Shown here: positions 54,826-63,535 of the stretch, one piece after another
How positions within the stretch are numbered: the stretch's first letter is position 1
How the letters are laid out: each line of letters opens with the position of its first letter
NCBI RefSeq assembly: GCF_020400825.1
Contig: NZ_JAINVH010000032.1
Location: forward strand, 1 to 64,000
Origin: Streptomyces sp. HPF1205
GTDB taxonomy: Bacteria; Actinomycetota; Actinomycetes; Streptomycetales; Streptomycetaceae
Direction: 5' to 3'
DNA length: 64,000 nt
The notes under the pieces: generated by a model
What the model saw: the letters and a program-made list of their open reading frames with translations, nothing else
The model's database searches: none
Told to the model about the DNA's origin: nothing
Position numbers and translations under genes: made by a program

Positions 54826-55851
54826 TCAGAAGACCGACTCCGCCTCCTCCATGCGGTCCTCCGGGACGGTCTTGAGGTGGGTGACCGCGTCGGCCAGCGG
54901 GACCATGGTGATGCGGGTGCCGTGCAGGGCGGTCATGTGGCCGAAGGCGCCCTTGTGGGCCGCCTCCACCGCGTGCCAGCCGAAGCGGTTGGCCAGCACC
55001 CGGTCGTAGGCGGTGGGCACCCCGCCGCGCTGGACGTGGCCCAGGATGACCGGCCGGGCCTCCTTGCCCAGCCGCGCCTCCAGTTCGCGGGCCAGGGTGG
55101 TCCCGATCCCGGCGAACCGCTCGTGGCCGAACTTGTCGATCTCGCCGACGCCGTAGTCCATCGTGCCCTTGGCCGGGTGGGCGCCCTCGGCGACGCAGAC
55201 GACGGCGAACCGCTTGCCGCGCGAGAAGCGCTCCTCCACCATCGCCACCAGGTCGGCCGGGTCGAAGGGCCGCTCGGGCACGCAGATGCCGTGGGCGCCG
55301 CCCGCCATGCCGGCCTCCAGGGCGATCCAGCCCGCGTGCCGCCCCATGACCTCCACCACCATCACCCGCTGGTGCGACTCGGCGGTGGTCTTGAGCCGGT
55401 CGATCGCCTCGGTGGCGACGGTGACGGCGGTGTCGAAGCCGAAGGTGCGGTCGGTGCCGCTGATGTCGTTGTCGATGGTCTTGGGCACGCCGACCACGGG
55501 CATCCCGGCGTCGGACAGCATGCGGGCGGCGGTCAGGGTGCCCTCGCCGCCGATCGGGATGAGGACGTCCAGGTCGTAGGAGGCCCGCAGTTCCTCGGCG
55601 TTGTCGGCGGCCTCGCGCAGCCGGCCGCGCTCCAGGCGGGCCGAGCCGAGGATGGTGCCGCCGCGGGTGAGGATGCCGCTGACCGAGTCCAGGTCCAGCG
55701 GCCGGAAGCGGCCCTCCAGCAGGCCGCGGAAGCCGTCCTCGAAACCGATGACCTCGTCGCCGTGGCCGGTCAGGGCCCGGTGGGTGACGGAGCGGATGAC
55801 GGCGTTCAGTCCGGGGCAGTCGCCGCCCGCGGTGAGGACTCCGATACGCAT
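54826..55851 (-). CDS. pfkA: 6-phosphofructokinase
   Basis: Predicted 341 residues, normal for a bacterial PFK-A-type enzyme. It phosphorylates fructose 6-phosphate, the committed step of glycolysis. GVLTAGGDCPGLNAVIRSV begins the protein; IGGEGTLTAA replaces the usual GGDGS of E. coli-type ATP enzymes, as in other actinomycete PFKs. PKTIDNDISGTDRTFGFDTA holds the catalytic Asp, and GRHAGWIALEAG and GHVQRGGVPTAYDRV the substrate sites. Nucleotide preference (ATP or PPi) should not be taken for granted, but ATP is likely. ATG 55851 has GGAGAG eight bases upstream. It follows the D-lactate dehydrogenase-like gene by 115 bases on the same strand. Confidence 0.92.
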   Translation of the reverse strand: MRIGVLTAGGDCPGLNAVIRSVTHRALTGHGDEVIGFEDGFRGLLEGRFRPLDLDSVSGILTRGGTILGSARLERGRLREAADNAEELRASYDLDVLIPIGGEGTLTAARMLSDAGMPVVGVPKTIDNDISGTDRTFGFDTAVTVATEAIDRLKTTAESHQRVMVVEVMGRHAGWIALEAGMAGGAHGICVPERPFDPADLVAMVEERFSRGKRFAVVCVAEGAHPAKGTMDYGVGEIDKFGHERFAGIGTTLARELEARLGKEARPVILGHVQRGGVPTAYDRVLANRFGWHAVEAAHKGAFGHMTALHGTRITMVPLADAVTHLKTVPEDRMEEAESVF

Positions 55852-55966
55852 CAGGGGTTGCTCTCCAGACTTCCCGTGCCAGGGCTCGCGCCCGCTGACG
55901 ATCCGCGGCCGCGCGCCGGGGCGGAGGTGCGGTCCACCGGCACGTGCCCCGCGCGGCCCCGCCCAT

Positions 55967-56965
55967 TCACGGCGACCTCGGCACCAGCGTGCACTCCGTG
56001 ATCCGCCCGGCGAGATAGTCGTCCACATTGCGGACGGTCGCGGCGATGATCTCGTCGACCGCCTCCTCGGTGAAGTACGCCTGGTGCGAGGTGACCAGCA
56101 CGTTCGGGTACGTCATCAGGCGGGCCAGCACGTCGTCGGTCATGACCTCCAGCGACTTGTCGTAGAAGAAGACCCCTGCCTCCTCCTCGTAGACGTCCAG
56201 GCCGACGCCGCCCAGCCGCCCGTCGCGCAGCGTGGCGACCAGCGCCGAGGCGTCCAGCAGCGCGCCGCGGCCGGTGTTGATCAGGATCGCGTCGTCCTTC
56301 ATCGCGGCCAGCCGCCGGGCGCCGACCAGGTGGTGGGTGGAGGGCATCAGCGGTACGTGCAGGCTGATCAGGTCGGCCTCGCGGAACAGCCGGTCCAGCT
56401 CGACGTACTCCACGCCGAGCTCGGTGCACTCGGGGTTGACCGCGATGTCCCAGCCGAGCATGCGCATCCCGTAGCCGCGGGCGATCCTGGCGAAGGCGGT
56501 GCCGATCCGGCCGGTGCCGACCACGCCGACCGTGCGGCCGTGGAAGTCGCGGCCGAGCAGCCCGTCGAGGCGGAAGTCGAAGTCGCGGGTGCGGCTCGCG
56601 GCGCGCACGATGCGCCGGTTCAGCGCCGTCGCCAGCGTCCAGGCGAACTCGGCCACCGCGTACGGGGAGTAGCCGGTGACCCGGGCGACGGTCAGGCCGA
56701 GGCGCTCGGCGTGGTCGAGGTCGATGTTGTTGTAGCCGGTGGAGCGCTGGGTGACCAGCCGGGTGCCGCCGCGCACCAGGCCTTCGAGCACGGCCGCGTC
56801 CAGCACCGCGTTCACGCTGGTGGAGACCGCTTCGAAGCCGGTGGCCAGCGGCAGCGTCTCGGCGTTGAGCGAGGTCTCCAGGGCCCGCAGCTCGTGCCGT
56901 CCGGCGAAGGCCGCCGCGAGCCGCGGCCGCTCGTCGCGCTGCACTCCGGTCGCCAGGATCTCCAC
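55967..56965 (-). CDS. ldhA: D-2-hydroxyacid dehydrogenase, LdhA (D-lactate dehydrogenase)-like
   Basis: Predicted 332 residues. TVGVVGTGRIGTAFARIARG is the NAD-binding motif; catalytic residues are Arg in AILINTGRGALLD region neighbours, Glu in GLDVYEEEAGVFFYDKS and His in VTSHQAYFTEEAVDEI. The FFYDKS and SHQAYFTEEA segments are typical of fermentative D-lactate dehydrogenases. It would reduce pyruvate to D-lactate with NADH. GTG 56965 has GAGGAGG eight bases upstream. It is divergent from pta-ackA-pyk, placing two pyruvate-overflow routes side by side in what should be an obligate aerobe. Confidence 0.88.
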   Translation of the reverse strand: MEILATGVQRDERPRLAAAFAGRHELRALETSLNAETLPLATGFEAVSTSVNAVLDAAVLEGLVRGGTRLVTQRSTGYNNIDLDHAERLGLTVARVTGYSPYAVAEFAWTLATALNRRIVRAASRTRDFDFRLDGLLGRDFHGRTVGVVGTGRIGTAFARIARGYGMRMLGWDIAVNPECTELGVEYVELDRLFREADLISLHVPLMPSTHHLVGARRLAAMKDDAILINTGRGALLDASALVATLRDGRLGGVGLDVYEEEAGVFFYDKSLEVMTDDVLARLMTYPNVLVTSHQAYFTEEAVDEIIAATVRNVDDYLAGRITECTLVPRSP

Positions 56966-57203
56966 CGCACCGCCTCCTCGGTCCGCCTGCGCTCACTCTA
57001 CGTGCACACCGCCGCTGTCCGGGGGAGCACACGGGCCGAAACCCCCCGCACGGGGACAGTGGGGGCTCGGGGAGCGTGGGCGGCGCGCGCACGTTAGCGT
57101 CGGACGTACGCACGCCCGTAGGCCCGTTCGGCCCACGCCGCTCGCACAGGCGCGGCCGGACGGACGGCAGACGGACGACCGGACAGATGCAGGGAGCACA
57201 GGG

Positions 57204-59285
57204 GTGACGCGCAGCGTCTATGTCACGGGGGTCGGCCGCGGGGACGGCCGCCAGGTGGTGGAGCTGGGGGTGATGGAACTGCTCACCCGGCAGGTGGACC
57301 GGGTCGGGGTCTACCGCCCGCTGGTGCACGACGCCCCGGACCGCATCTTCGCGCTGCTGCGCGCCCGCTACCGCCTCACCCAGGACCCCGCGACGGTCTA
57401 CGGGATGGGGTACGAGGAGGGCGCCGCGCTCCAGGCCGAGCAGGGCCAGGAGGCACTGACCGCGCGGCTGGTCGAGGGGTACCTGCGGGTCGCCGAGGAG
57501 TACGACACCGTGCTGATCCTCGGCTCGGACTTCGCCGCCACCAATCTGCCCGCCGAGCTCGGGGTGAACGCGCGGCTGGCCAACGAGTGCGGCGCCTCGG
57601 TGCTGCCGGTGATCGGCGGGCGCCACCAGAGCGCCGAGTCGGTGGTCGCCGAGGTCCGCAACGCCCACCACGCCTACACCAACCTCGGCTGCGACGTGAT
57701 CGCGATGGTCGCCAACCGGGTGGACCCGGCGGTGGCCGAGGAGGCGGCCGGGCAGCTTCGCCGGACCCTGGACGTACCGGTGTACGTGCTGCCGGAGGAC
57801 GCCGCGCTGTCCGCGCCGACGGTCTCGCAGATCGTGGAGACGCTGGGCGCCGAGGTGCTGCTCGGCGACGACGCGGGGCTGGCCAGGGACGCGCTGGACT
57901 TCGTGTTCGGCGGCGCGATGCTGCCGACCTTCCTGCCCGCGCTGACCCCCGGCTGCGTGGTGGTGACGCCCGGCGACCGGGCCGACCTGATCGTGGGGGC
58001 CATGGCCGCGCACTCCGCCGGCAGCCCGCCGATCGCCGGGGTGCTGCTCACCCTGGACGAGAAGCCGCCGCCGCACATCCTGGCACTGGCCGGCCGGCTG
58101 GCCCCCGGCACGCCGGTCCTGGCGGTGCCCACCGGCTCGTTCCCGACCGCCGCCGAGCTGTTCGCGCTGGACGGCAAGCTGGGCGCGGGCACCCCGCGCA
58201 AGGCCGAGACCGCGCTGGGCGTGTTCGAGACCCACGTCGACACCGCCGAGCTGACCGCCCGGCTGTCGGTGGCCCGCTCGGCCCGGGTCACGCCGATGAT
58301 GTTCGAGCACGCGCTGCTGGAGCGGGCCCGCGCGGACCGGCGCAGGATCGTCCTGCCGGAGGGCGGCGAGGAGCGCATCCTGCGCGCCGCCGAGGTGCTG
58401 CTGCGCCGCGGGGTGTGCGACCTGACGCTGCTCGGCGACGAGGACGCGGTCCGCAAGAAGGCCGCGGACCTGGGCATCTCGCTGGACGACGGGGCCGTGA
58501 CGCTCATCGACCCGCAGACCTCGCCGCTGCGCGACCGCTTCGCCGAGGTGTACGCGAGGCTGCGCGCCCACAAGGGCGTCTCGTACGAGCTGGCCTACGA
58601 CGTGGTCGCCGACGTCTCGTACTTCGGCACCCTCATGGTCCAGGAGGGCCTGGCCGACGGCATGGTGTCGGGCGCGGTGCACTCCACGGCGGCCACCATC
58701 CGCCCGGCCTTCGAGATCATCAAGACCCGCCCGGACGCGGCCATCGTCTCGTCGGTGTTCTTCATGTGCCTGGCCGACAAGGTCCTGGTCTACGGCGACT
58801 GCGCGGTCAACCCGGACCCGGACGCCGAGCAACTGGCCGACATCGCGATCCAGGCGGCCGGCACCGCGGCCCGCTTCGACGTGGAGCCGCGCGTGGCGAT
58901 GCTCTCGTACTCCACCGGCACCTCGGGCACGGGCGCGGACGTCGACAAGGTGCGGGCGGCCACCGAGCTGGTACGGGGGCGCCGCCCGGACCTGCTGGTG
59001 GAGGGGCCGATCCAGTACGACGCGGCGGTCTCGCCCGTGGTGGCGGCCACCAAGCTGCCGGGCTCGGCGGTGGCCGGGCAGGCGACCGTACTGGTCTTCC
59101 CGGACCTCAACACGGGCAACAACACCTACAAGGCGGTGCAGCGCTCGGCGGGCGCGGTGGCGGTCGGACCGGTGCTGCAGGGGCTGCGCAAGCCGGTCAA
59201 CGACCTGTCGCGGGGTGCCCTCGTGCAGGACATCGTCAACACCGTCGCCATCACGGCGATCCAGGCGCAGGGGGACCGGGCATGA
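57204..59285 (+). CDS. pta: Phosphate acetyltransferase, long (three-domain) form
   Basis: Predicted 693 residues. It interconverts acetyl-CoA and acetyl phosphate. An N-terminal BioD-like P-loop domain (about 1-220) and a DRTGG domain (about 220-340) precede the catalytic PTA domain (about 365-690): RIVLPEGGEERILRAAEVLL, GMVSGAVHSTAATIRPAFEI, SYSTGTSGTGADVDKVR and VFPDLNTGNNTYKAVQRSAG. The P-loop is degenerate (VTGVGRGDGRQVVEL, no GKT), so this part is likely regulatory rather than catalytic. GTG 57204 lies six bases after AGGGAGCA. It overlaps ackA (ATGA). Confidence 0.93.
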   Translation: MTRSVYVTGVGRGDGRQVVELGVMELLTRQVDRVGVYRPLVHDAPDRIFALLRARYRLTQDPATVYGMGYEEGAALQAEQGQEALTARLVEGYLRVAEEYDTVLILGSDFAATNLPAELGVNARLANECGASVLPVIGGRHQSAESVVAEVRNAHHAYTNLGCDVIAMVANRVDPAVAEEAAGQLRRTLDVPVYVLPEDAALSAPTVSQIVETLGAEVLLGDDAGLARDALDFVFGGAMLPTFLPALTPGCVVVTPGDRADLIVGAMAAHSAGSPPIAGVLLTLDEKPPPHILALAGRLAPGTPVLAVPTGSFPTAAELFALDGKLGAGTPRKAETALGVFETHVDTAELTARLSVARSARVTPMMFEHALLERARADRRRIVLPEGGEERILRAAEVLLRRGVCDLTLLGDEDAVRKKAADLGISLDDGAVTLIDPQTSPLRDRFAEVYARLRAHKGVSYELAYDVVADVSYFGTLMVQEGLADGMVSGAVHSTAATIRPAFEIIKTRPDAAIVSSVFFMCLADKVLVYGDCAVNPDPDAEQLADIAIQAAGTAARFDVEPRVAMLSYSTGTSGTGADVDKVRAATELVRGRRPDLLVEGPIQYDAAVSPVVAATKLPGSAVAGQATVLVFPDLNTGNNTYKAVQRSAGAVAVGPVLQGLRKPVNDLSRGALVQDIVNTVAITAIQAQGDRA

Positions 59286-60496
59286 CGGACGCAACGGACA
59301 CGACGGACACCACGGACGCGAGCGGTACGGGCGGGGCGGGTGGTACGGGCGGGGCGACCTGGGTGCTGGTCCTCAACTCCGGCTCCTCGTCGGTGAAGTA
59401 CCAGCTGCTGGACATGGCGGGCGAACGGCGGCTGGCGTCCGGGGTGGTGGAGCGGATCGGCGAGGAGGGCGGTGTCGCCGACCACGCCGAGGCGCTGCGG
59501 CAGGCGTCGGCGGAGCTCAAGGAGCGCGGCCTGGGCCTGGACTCCCCCGCCCTCGCCGCGGTCGGCCACCGGGTGGTGCACGGCGGCACCCGCTTCACCG
59601 AGCCCACCGTGGTGACCGACGAGGTGCTCGCCGAGATCGAGAAGCTGGTGCCGCTGGCGCCGCTGCACAACCCGGCGAACATCACCGGCATCAAGGTCGC
59701 CCGCGAGCTGCGTCCCGACCTGACGCAGGTCGCGGTGTTCGACACCGCCTTCCACTCCACCATCCCCGAGGCGGCGGCCCGCTACGCCATCGACACCTCG
59801 GTCGCCGACCGGTTCGGCATCCGCCGCTACGGCTTCCACGGCACCTCGCACGCGTACGTCTCCGCCGCCACCGCCGCCCTGCTGGGCCGCGACCCCGCGC
59901 AGGTGAACGTGATCGTGCTGCACCTGGGCAACGGCGCCTCGGCGTCCGCGGTGCGGGGCGGGGTGTGCGTGGACACCTCGATGGGGCTGACCCCGCTGGA
60001 GGGCCTGGTCATGGGCACCAGGTCGGGCGACATCGATCCCGCGGTGGTCTTCCACCTGGAGCGGGTAGGCGGTATGAGCACCGACGAGATCGACACGCTG
60101 CTCAACAAGAGGTCGGGGCTGCTCGGCCTGTGCGGCGCCAACGACATGCGGGAGATCGGCCGCCGCATGGGCGAGGGCGACGAGGCGGCGCGGCTGGCCT
60201 TCGACGTGTACGTGCACCGGCTGCGGCGGTACGTGGGCGCCTTCACCGCGGTGCTGGGCCGGGTGGACGCCATCGCCTTCACCGCGGGCGTCGGGGAGAA
60301 CTCGGCGGCCGTGCGGGTGGCCGCGCTGGACGGCCTGGAGGCGCTGGGCATCCACGTGGACCCGGTACGCAACGCGGTGCGCGGCTCCGGGCCCCGGCTG
60401 ATCTCGGCCGACGGCTCCCCGGTGGCCGTCGCGGTGGTGCCCACCGACGAGGAGCTGGCGATCGCCCGCGATACTTACGCCTTGGCCCGCGCGTGA
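59282..60496 (+). CDS. ackA: Acetate kinase
   Basis: Predicted 404 residues. It interconverts acetyl phosphate and acetate with ADP/ATP. VLVLNSGSSSVKYQLLDM, GHRVVHGGTRFTEPTVV, FDTAFHSTIPEAAARYAI, RYGFHGTSHAYVS, LHLGNGASASAVRGG and FTAGVGENSAAVR cover both acetate-kinase signatures and the catalytic Arg/Asp/His. The first 26 residues (Thr/Asp then Gly/Thr repeats) precede the conserved core and are coded by short repeats of ACGGAC and GGTACGGGC type. ATG 59282 overlaps the pta stop, so the two are translationally coupled. Confidence 0.93.
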   Translation: MTDATDTTDTTDASGTGGAGGTGGATWVLVLNSGSSSVKYQLLDMAGERRLASGVVERIGEEGGVADHAEALRQASAELKERGLGLDSPALAAVGHRVVHGGTRFTEPTVVTDEVLAEIEKLVPLAPLHNPANITGIKVARELRPDLTQVAVFDTAFHSTIPEAAARYAIDTSVADRFGIRRYGFHGTSHAYVSAATAALLGRDPAQVNVIVLHLGNGASASAVRGGVCVDTSMGLTPLEGLVMGTRSGDIDPAVVFHLERVGGMSTDEIDTLLNKRSGLLGLCGANDMREIGRRMGEGDEAARLAFDVYVHRLRRYVGAFTAVLGRVDAIAFTAGVGENSAAVRVAALDGLEALGIHVDPVRNAVRGSGPRLISADGSPVAVAVVPTDEELAIARDTYALARA

Positions 60497-60555
60497 CCGA
60501 CGCCGCTCAGCGGGGCCGGCAGCCCCGGACAAAATTCCGGACCGGAACAAACGGA

Positions 60556-60561
60556 TAGGAT
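60556..60561 (+). promoter_or_regulatory. -10 box (TAGGAT) for leaderless pyk
   Basis: TAGGAT is followed by AGCGCCC and ATG 60569. It lies in an AT-richer patch after ackA and gives pyk its own promoter. Confidence 0.6.
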
Positions 60562-60568
60562 AGCGCCC

Positions 60569-61996
60569 ATGCGCCGAGCCAAGATCGTCTGCACCCTGGG
60601 ACCCGCCGTCGACTCGTTCGACCAGCTCAAGACGCTGGTCGAGGCGGGCATGAACGTCGCCCGCCTCAACTTCAGCCACGGCAGTCACTCCGAGCACGAG
60701 GACCGCTACCAGCGGGTGCGCAAGGTCGCGGCCGAGACCGGCCGGGCGGTCGGCGTGCTCGCCGACCTGCAGGGCCCCAAGATCCGGCTGGGCAAGTTCG
60801 CCGACGGACCGGTGGAGCTCGTCGCGGGCGACGAGTTCACCATCACCACCGAGGAGGTCGCCGGCGACAAGCACCTGTGCGGCACCACCTACAAGGGCCT
60901 GCCCGGCGACGTCTCGCAGGGCGACCCGGTCCTGATCAACGACGGGAACGTGGCGCTGCGGGTCATCGAGGTCGACGGCCCCCGGGTGCGCTGCCTGGTG
61001 GTCGAGGGCGGGGTGATCTCCGACCACAAGGGCATCAACCTGCCCGGCGCGGCCGTCAACGTGCCCGCGCTGTCCGAAAAGGACATCGACGACCTGCGGT
61101 TCGCCCTGCGGATGGGCGTGGACATGGTGGCGCTGTCCTTCGTGCGCGACGCCAAGGACGTCCGGGACGTGCACCGGGTGATGGACGAGGAGGGCCGCCG
61201 CGTCCCGGTCATCGCCAAGGTGGAGAAGCCGCAGGCGGTGCGGAACATGGAGGACGTCGTCATGGCGTTCGACGCGGTGATGGTCGCGCGCGGCGACCTC
61301 GCCGTGGAGTACCCGCTGGAGCAGGTGCCGGTGGTGCAGAAGCGGCTGATCGAGCTGTGCCGGCGCAACGCCAAACCGGTGATCGTGGCGACCCAGATGA
61401 TGGAGTCCATGATCACCAACTCCCGCCCCACCCGCGCCGAGGCGTCCGACGTGGCCAACGCCATCCTCGACGGCGCCGACGCGGTGATGCTCTCCGCGGA
61501 GTCCTCGGTCGGCAAGTACCCGGTGGAGACGGTCAAGACGATGTCCCGCATCGTCGAGGCCGCCGAGGAGGAGCTGCTGCGCCGGGGCCTGCAGCCGCTG
61601 GCCCCCGGCAAGAAGCCGCGCACCCAGGGCGGCGCCGTGGCCCGGGCCGCCGCCGAACTCGCCGACTTCCTCGACGCCAAGACGCTGGTGGCCTTCACCA
61701 AGTCCGGCGACACCGCCCGCCGCCTGGCCCGCTACCGCGTCCCGGCCCCGGTCCTGGCCTTCACCACCGACCCCTCGACCCGCAACCAGCTCGCCCTGAC
61801 CTGGGGCGTGGACGCGTTCGTGGTCGAGCACGTGGAGACGACCGACGAGATGGTCGCGCTGGTGGACCGGGAGATGCTCAAGCTCTCGGAGTACGCCAAG
61901 GGCGACACCGTGATCATCACGGCCGGCTCCCCGCCCGGCGTCCCGGGCACCACCAACCTGGTCCGCATCCACCACCTGGGCGACATGCCGCACTGA
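60569..61996 (+). CDS. pyk: Pyruvate kinase
   Basis: Predicted 475 residues. It converts phosphoenolpyruvate and ADP to pyruvate and ATP. AKIVCTLGPAVDSFDQL, RLNFSHGSHSEHEDR, SDHKGINLPGAAVNVPA, IAKVEKPQAVRNMEDV (catalytic Lys), VMVARGDLAVEYPLEQVPVV and VATQMMESMITNSRPTRAE are all intact. The C-terminal allosteric domain is complete (TVIITAGSPPGVPGTTNLVR). No ribosome binding site precedes ATG 60569, but a TAGGAT box seven bases upstream predicts a leaderless mRNA. It follows ackA by 72 bases. Streptomyces usually have a second pyruvate kinase elsewhere. Confidence 0.94.
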   Translation: MRRAKIVCTLGPAVDSFDQLKTLVEAGMNVARLNFSHGSHSEHEDRYQRVRKVAAETGRAVGVLADLQGPKIRLGKFADGPVELVAGDEFTITTEEVAGDKHLCGTTYKGLPGDVSQGDPVLINDGNVALRVIEVDGPRVRCLVVEGGVISDHKGINLPGAAVNVPALSEKDIDDLRFALRMGVDMVALSFVRDAKDVRDVHRVMDEEGRRVPVIAKVEKPQAVRNMEDVVMAFDAVMVARGDLAVEYPLEQVPVVQKRLIELCRRNAKPVIVATQMMESMITNSRPTRAEASDVANAILDGADAVMLSAESSVGKYPVETVKTMSRIVEAAEEELLRRGLQPLAPGKKPRTQGGAVARAAAELADFLDAKTLVAFTKSGDTARRLARYRVPAPVLAFTTDPSTRNQLALTWGVDAFVVEHVETTDEMVALVDREMLKLSEYAKGDTVIITAGSPPGVPGTTNLVRIHHLGDMPH

Positions 61997-62105
61997 CGCC
62001 CGCCGGCCGGCCGCCGCCGCCCGAGCCGCCGTACGGCCGCGGGATGTCCCCGCCGTACGGCTGCCGCCGCGGAAGCAGCGGACGCCCCGGCCCGCGAAAC
62101 GCCGA

Positions 62106-62143
62106 GCGGCCCGGACCCCCGTGCTTCACGGGGTACGGGCCGC
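62106..62143. terminator. Two-part hairpin between pyk and the convergent gene
   Basis: GCGGCCCG (62106-62113) pairs with 62136-62143 and CCCCGTG (62117-62123) with CACGGGG (62127-62133) around CTT. It lies 110 bases after pyk and 36 before the convergent stop. A self-complementary GCCGTACGGC occurs twice further upstream (near 62020-62060). Confidence 0.8.
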
Positions 62144-62179
62144 GCTGCGGTTCGTGCGGTGTCGCGGTCGGGCCGCGGG

Positions 62180-63535
62180 TCAGGGCCGGCCCGGGAGGAC
62201 CTGCATGCCCGGGACGTGGAGGTCGCCGCCGAACTGGCCGGCCTGGACGACGGTGACGTGGGTGAAGAACAGCTCGGGCAGCGTCAGCGGCGGCGGGGCC
62301 TTGGGCGTGAACGTGATGGGGATCAGGCCCAGCAGGTTGCCGCTGAGGGACTCGGTGTACATCGTCACCGTGCCGTTGCGGATGGTGGACGTGGAGCCGG
62401 GTGCGGCCTTGACGAACGTGTGGCCGCCATTCGGACCGTTCACGGTCTGCCACAGGTCGTCGATGTCGATGCCGGTCGCGGTGAACTTCAGCACGTCCTT
62501 GACCTTGCCGCTCCAGGTGCGCACCTGGACGATGCCGTCGTACTGCAGGCCGTGCAGGGTCAGCTTGGAGCTCTTCAGGGTCCACGGGTCGTCCGGCAGC
62601 AGCGGGATGCCGCCCTCGACCTGGGCGTCGGCGAGCGCCTTCGCGTCGTACGTCGGGCAGGGGTAGGACTGCGAGCCGCCAGAAGCCGCTGTGGAGCCCG
62701 TGGGGGTCGCCTTGGGCGTGGCGGTCGCGGAGGTGCCCGCGAGGTCCTTCACGGTCTTGCTGAGGGTCTCCGCGGGGCTTTTCCCGGTCTGCTTCGGCGT
62801 CGCCTTCGGGGTGGCCGAAGTACCGCTGTCCGGCGCGGACTTCGCGGGCGCCGACGGCGAGGGGCTCGCGCTGGGGGCGGGCGCGCTCTTCGTCGGGGAC
62901 GGCGACGGGCTCGGCGTCGTGGGCGACGGCGACGGCGCGGACTTGTCGGTGCCCAGCAGGCCGCCGAGCAGGTTGCCCAGGCCCAGCGGGTCCAGCGGGT
63001 TGGTGGTCGAGGAGGACGAGGGGGCCGATGAGGTCGTGCCGGACGTGCCCGACGTACCCGTGGAGCCCGAGGAACCACCGGCCGGCGACGGACTGGCGCT
63101 CGGCTTGGGCGCGGCCGTCGTCGTCGCGGGCTTGGGCAGCGCCTTCTTCAGCGGGCTGTCCGCCGTCGGGCTCGGCGAGGCCGACGGGCTCGCCGACGGG
63201 GACGGGGTCGCCTTGCCGCCGCTCCCGTCCGTCGAGCTGTCCTTGCCCGCGCCCGACGCCGACGGTGACGGGGTCGCGGTCGGGGTGTCCGTCTGGGAAA
63301 CGCAGGGCCCGGCCTTGAACTTGCTCTTGGGCATCTCGTCGGCCTGGGCGAGGTGCGGCGTGAAGCCCATGCCCATCAGGACGGCCGTCGGCATCGCCGC
63401 CAGCGCCACCGCCTTCCCGGCGGGGACGTGCAGCTTGGTCAGCAGCGACTTGCGGGGGGCCGCGTGGCGCGGCCCCGAGGGCGCCCCGTTGCGGGCTCCG
63501 TCGCTCTCGGCCGGCTGAGTTTGGTCACCCAGCAC
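62180..63535 (-). CDS. Secreted Ser/Thr/Pro-rich protein of unknown function
   Basis: Predicted 451 residues. A cytoplasmic stretch (1-33) leads to a signal-like segment (AVALAAMPTAVLMGMGF, ending HLAQADE). Residues about 70-290 are almost wholly Ser/Pro/Thr/Ala with scattered Lys (repeated PSPSAS and TPKAT units), as in wall-spanning stalks. The C-terminal 150 residues are a globular domain (YPCPTYDAKALADAQVEGGI; KLTLHGLQYDGIVQVRTWSG; LPELFFTHVTVVQAGQFGG). I do not recognise it by name, but proteins of this type follow DUF6114 genes in other Streptomyces. GTG 63535 overlaps the 3' end of the DUF6114 gene by 11 bases, so they form an operon. Confidence 0.78.
   Translation of the reverse strand: MLGDQTQPAESDGARNGAPSGPRHAAPRKSLLTKLHVPAGKAVALAAMPTAVLMGMGFTPHLAQADEMPKSKFKAGPCVSQTDTPTATPSPSASGAGKDSSTDGSGGKATPSPSASPSASPSPTADSPLKKALPKPATTTAAPKPSASPSPAGGSSGSTGTSGTSGTTSSAPSSSSTTNPLDPLGLGNLLGGLLGTDKSAPSPSPTTPSPSPSPTKSAPAPSASPSPSAPAKSAPDSGTSATPKATPKQTGKSPAETLSKTVKDLAGTSATATPKATPTGSTAASGGSQSYPCPTYDAKALADAQVEGGIPLLPDDPWTLKSSKLTLHGLQYDGIVQVRTWSGKVKDVLKFTATGIDIDDLWQTVNGPNGGHTFVKAAPGSTSTIRNGTVTMYTESLSGNLLGLIPITFTPKAPPPLTLPELFFTHVTVVQAGQFGGDLHVPGMQVLPGRP

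Noticed and set aside
55851-59294. A 1147-codon minus-strand open frame across pta and the dehydrogenase
   Set aside because: It is a shadow of pta and of the divergent genes; no conserved motif is present.
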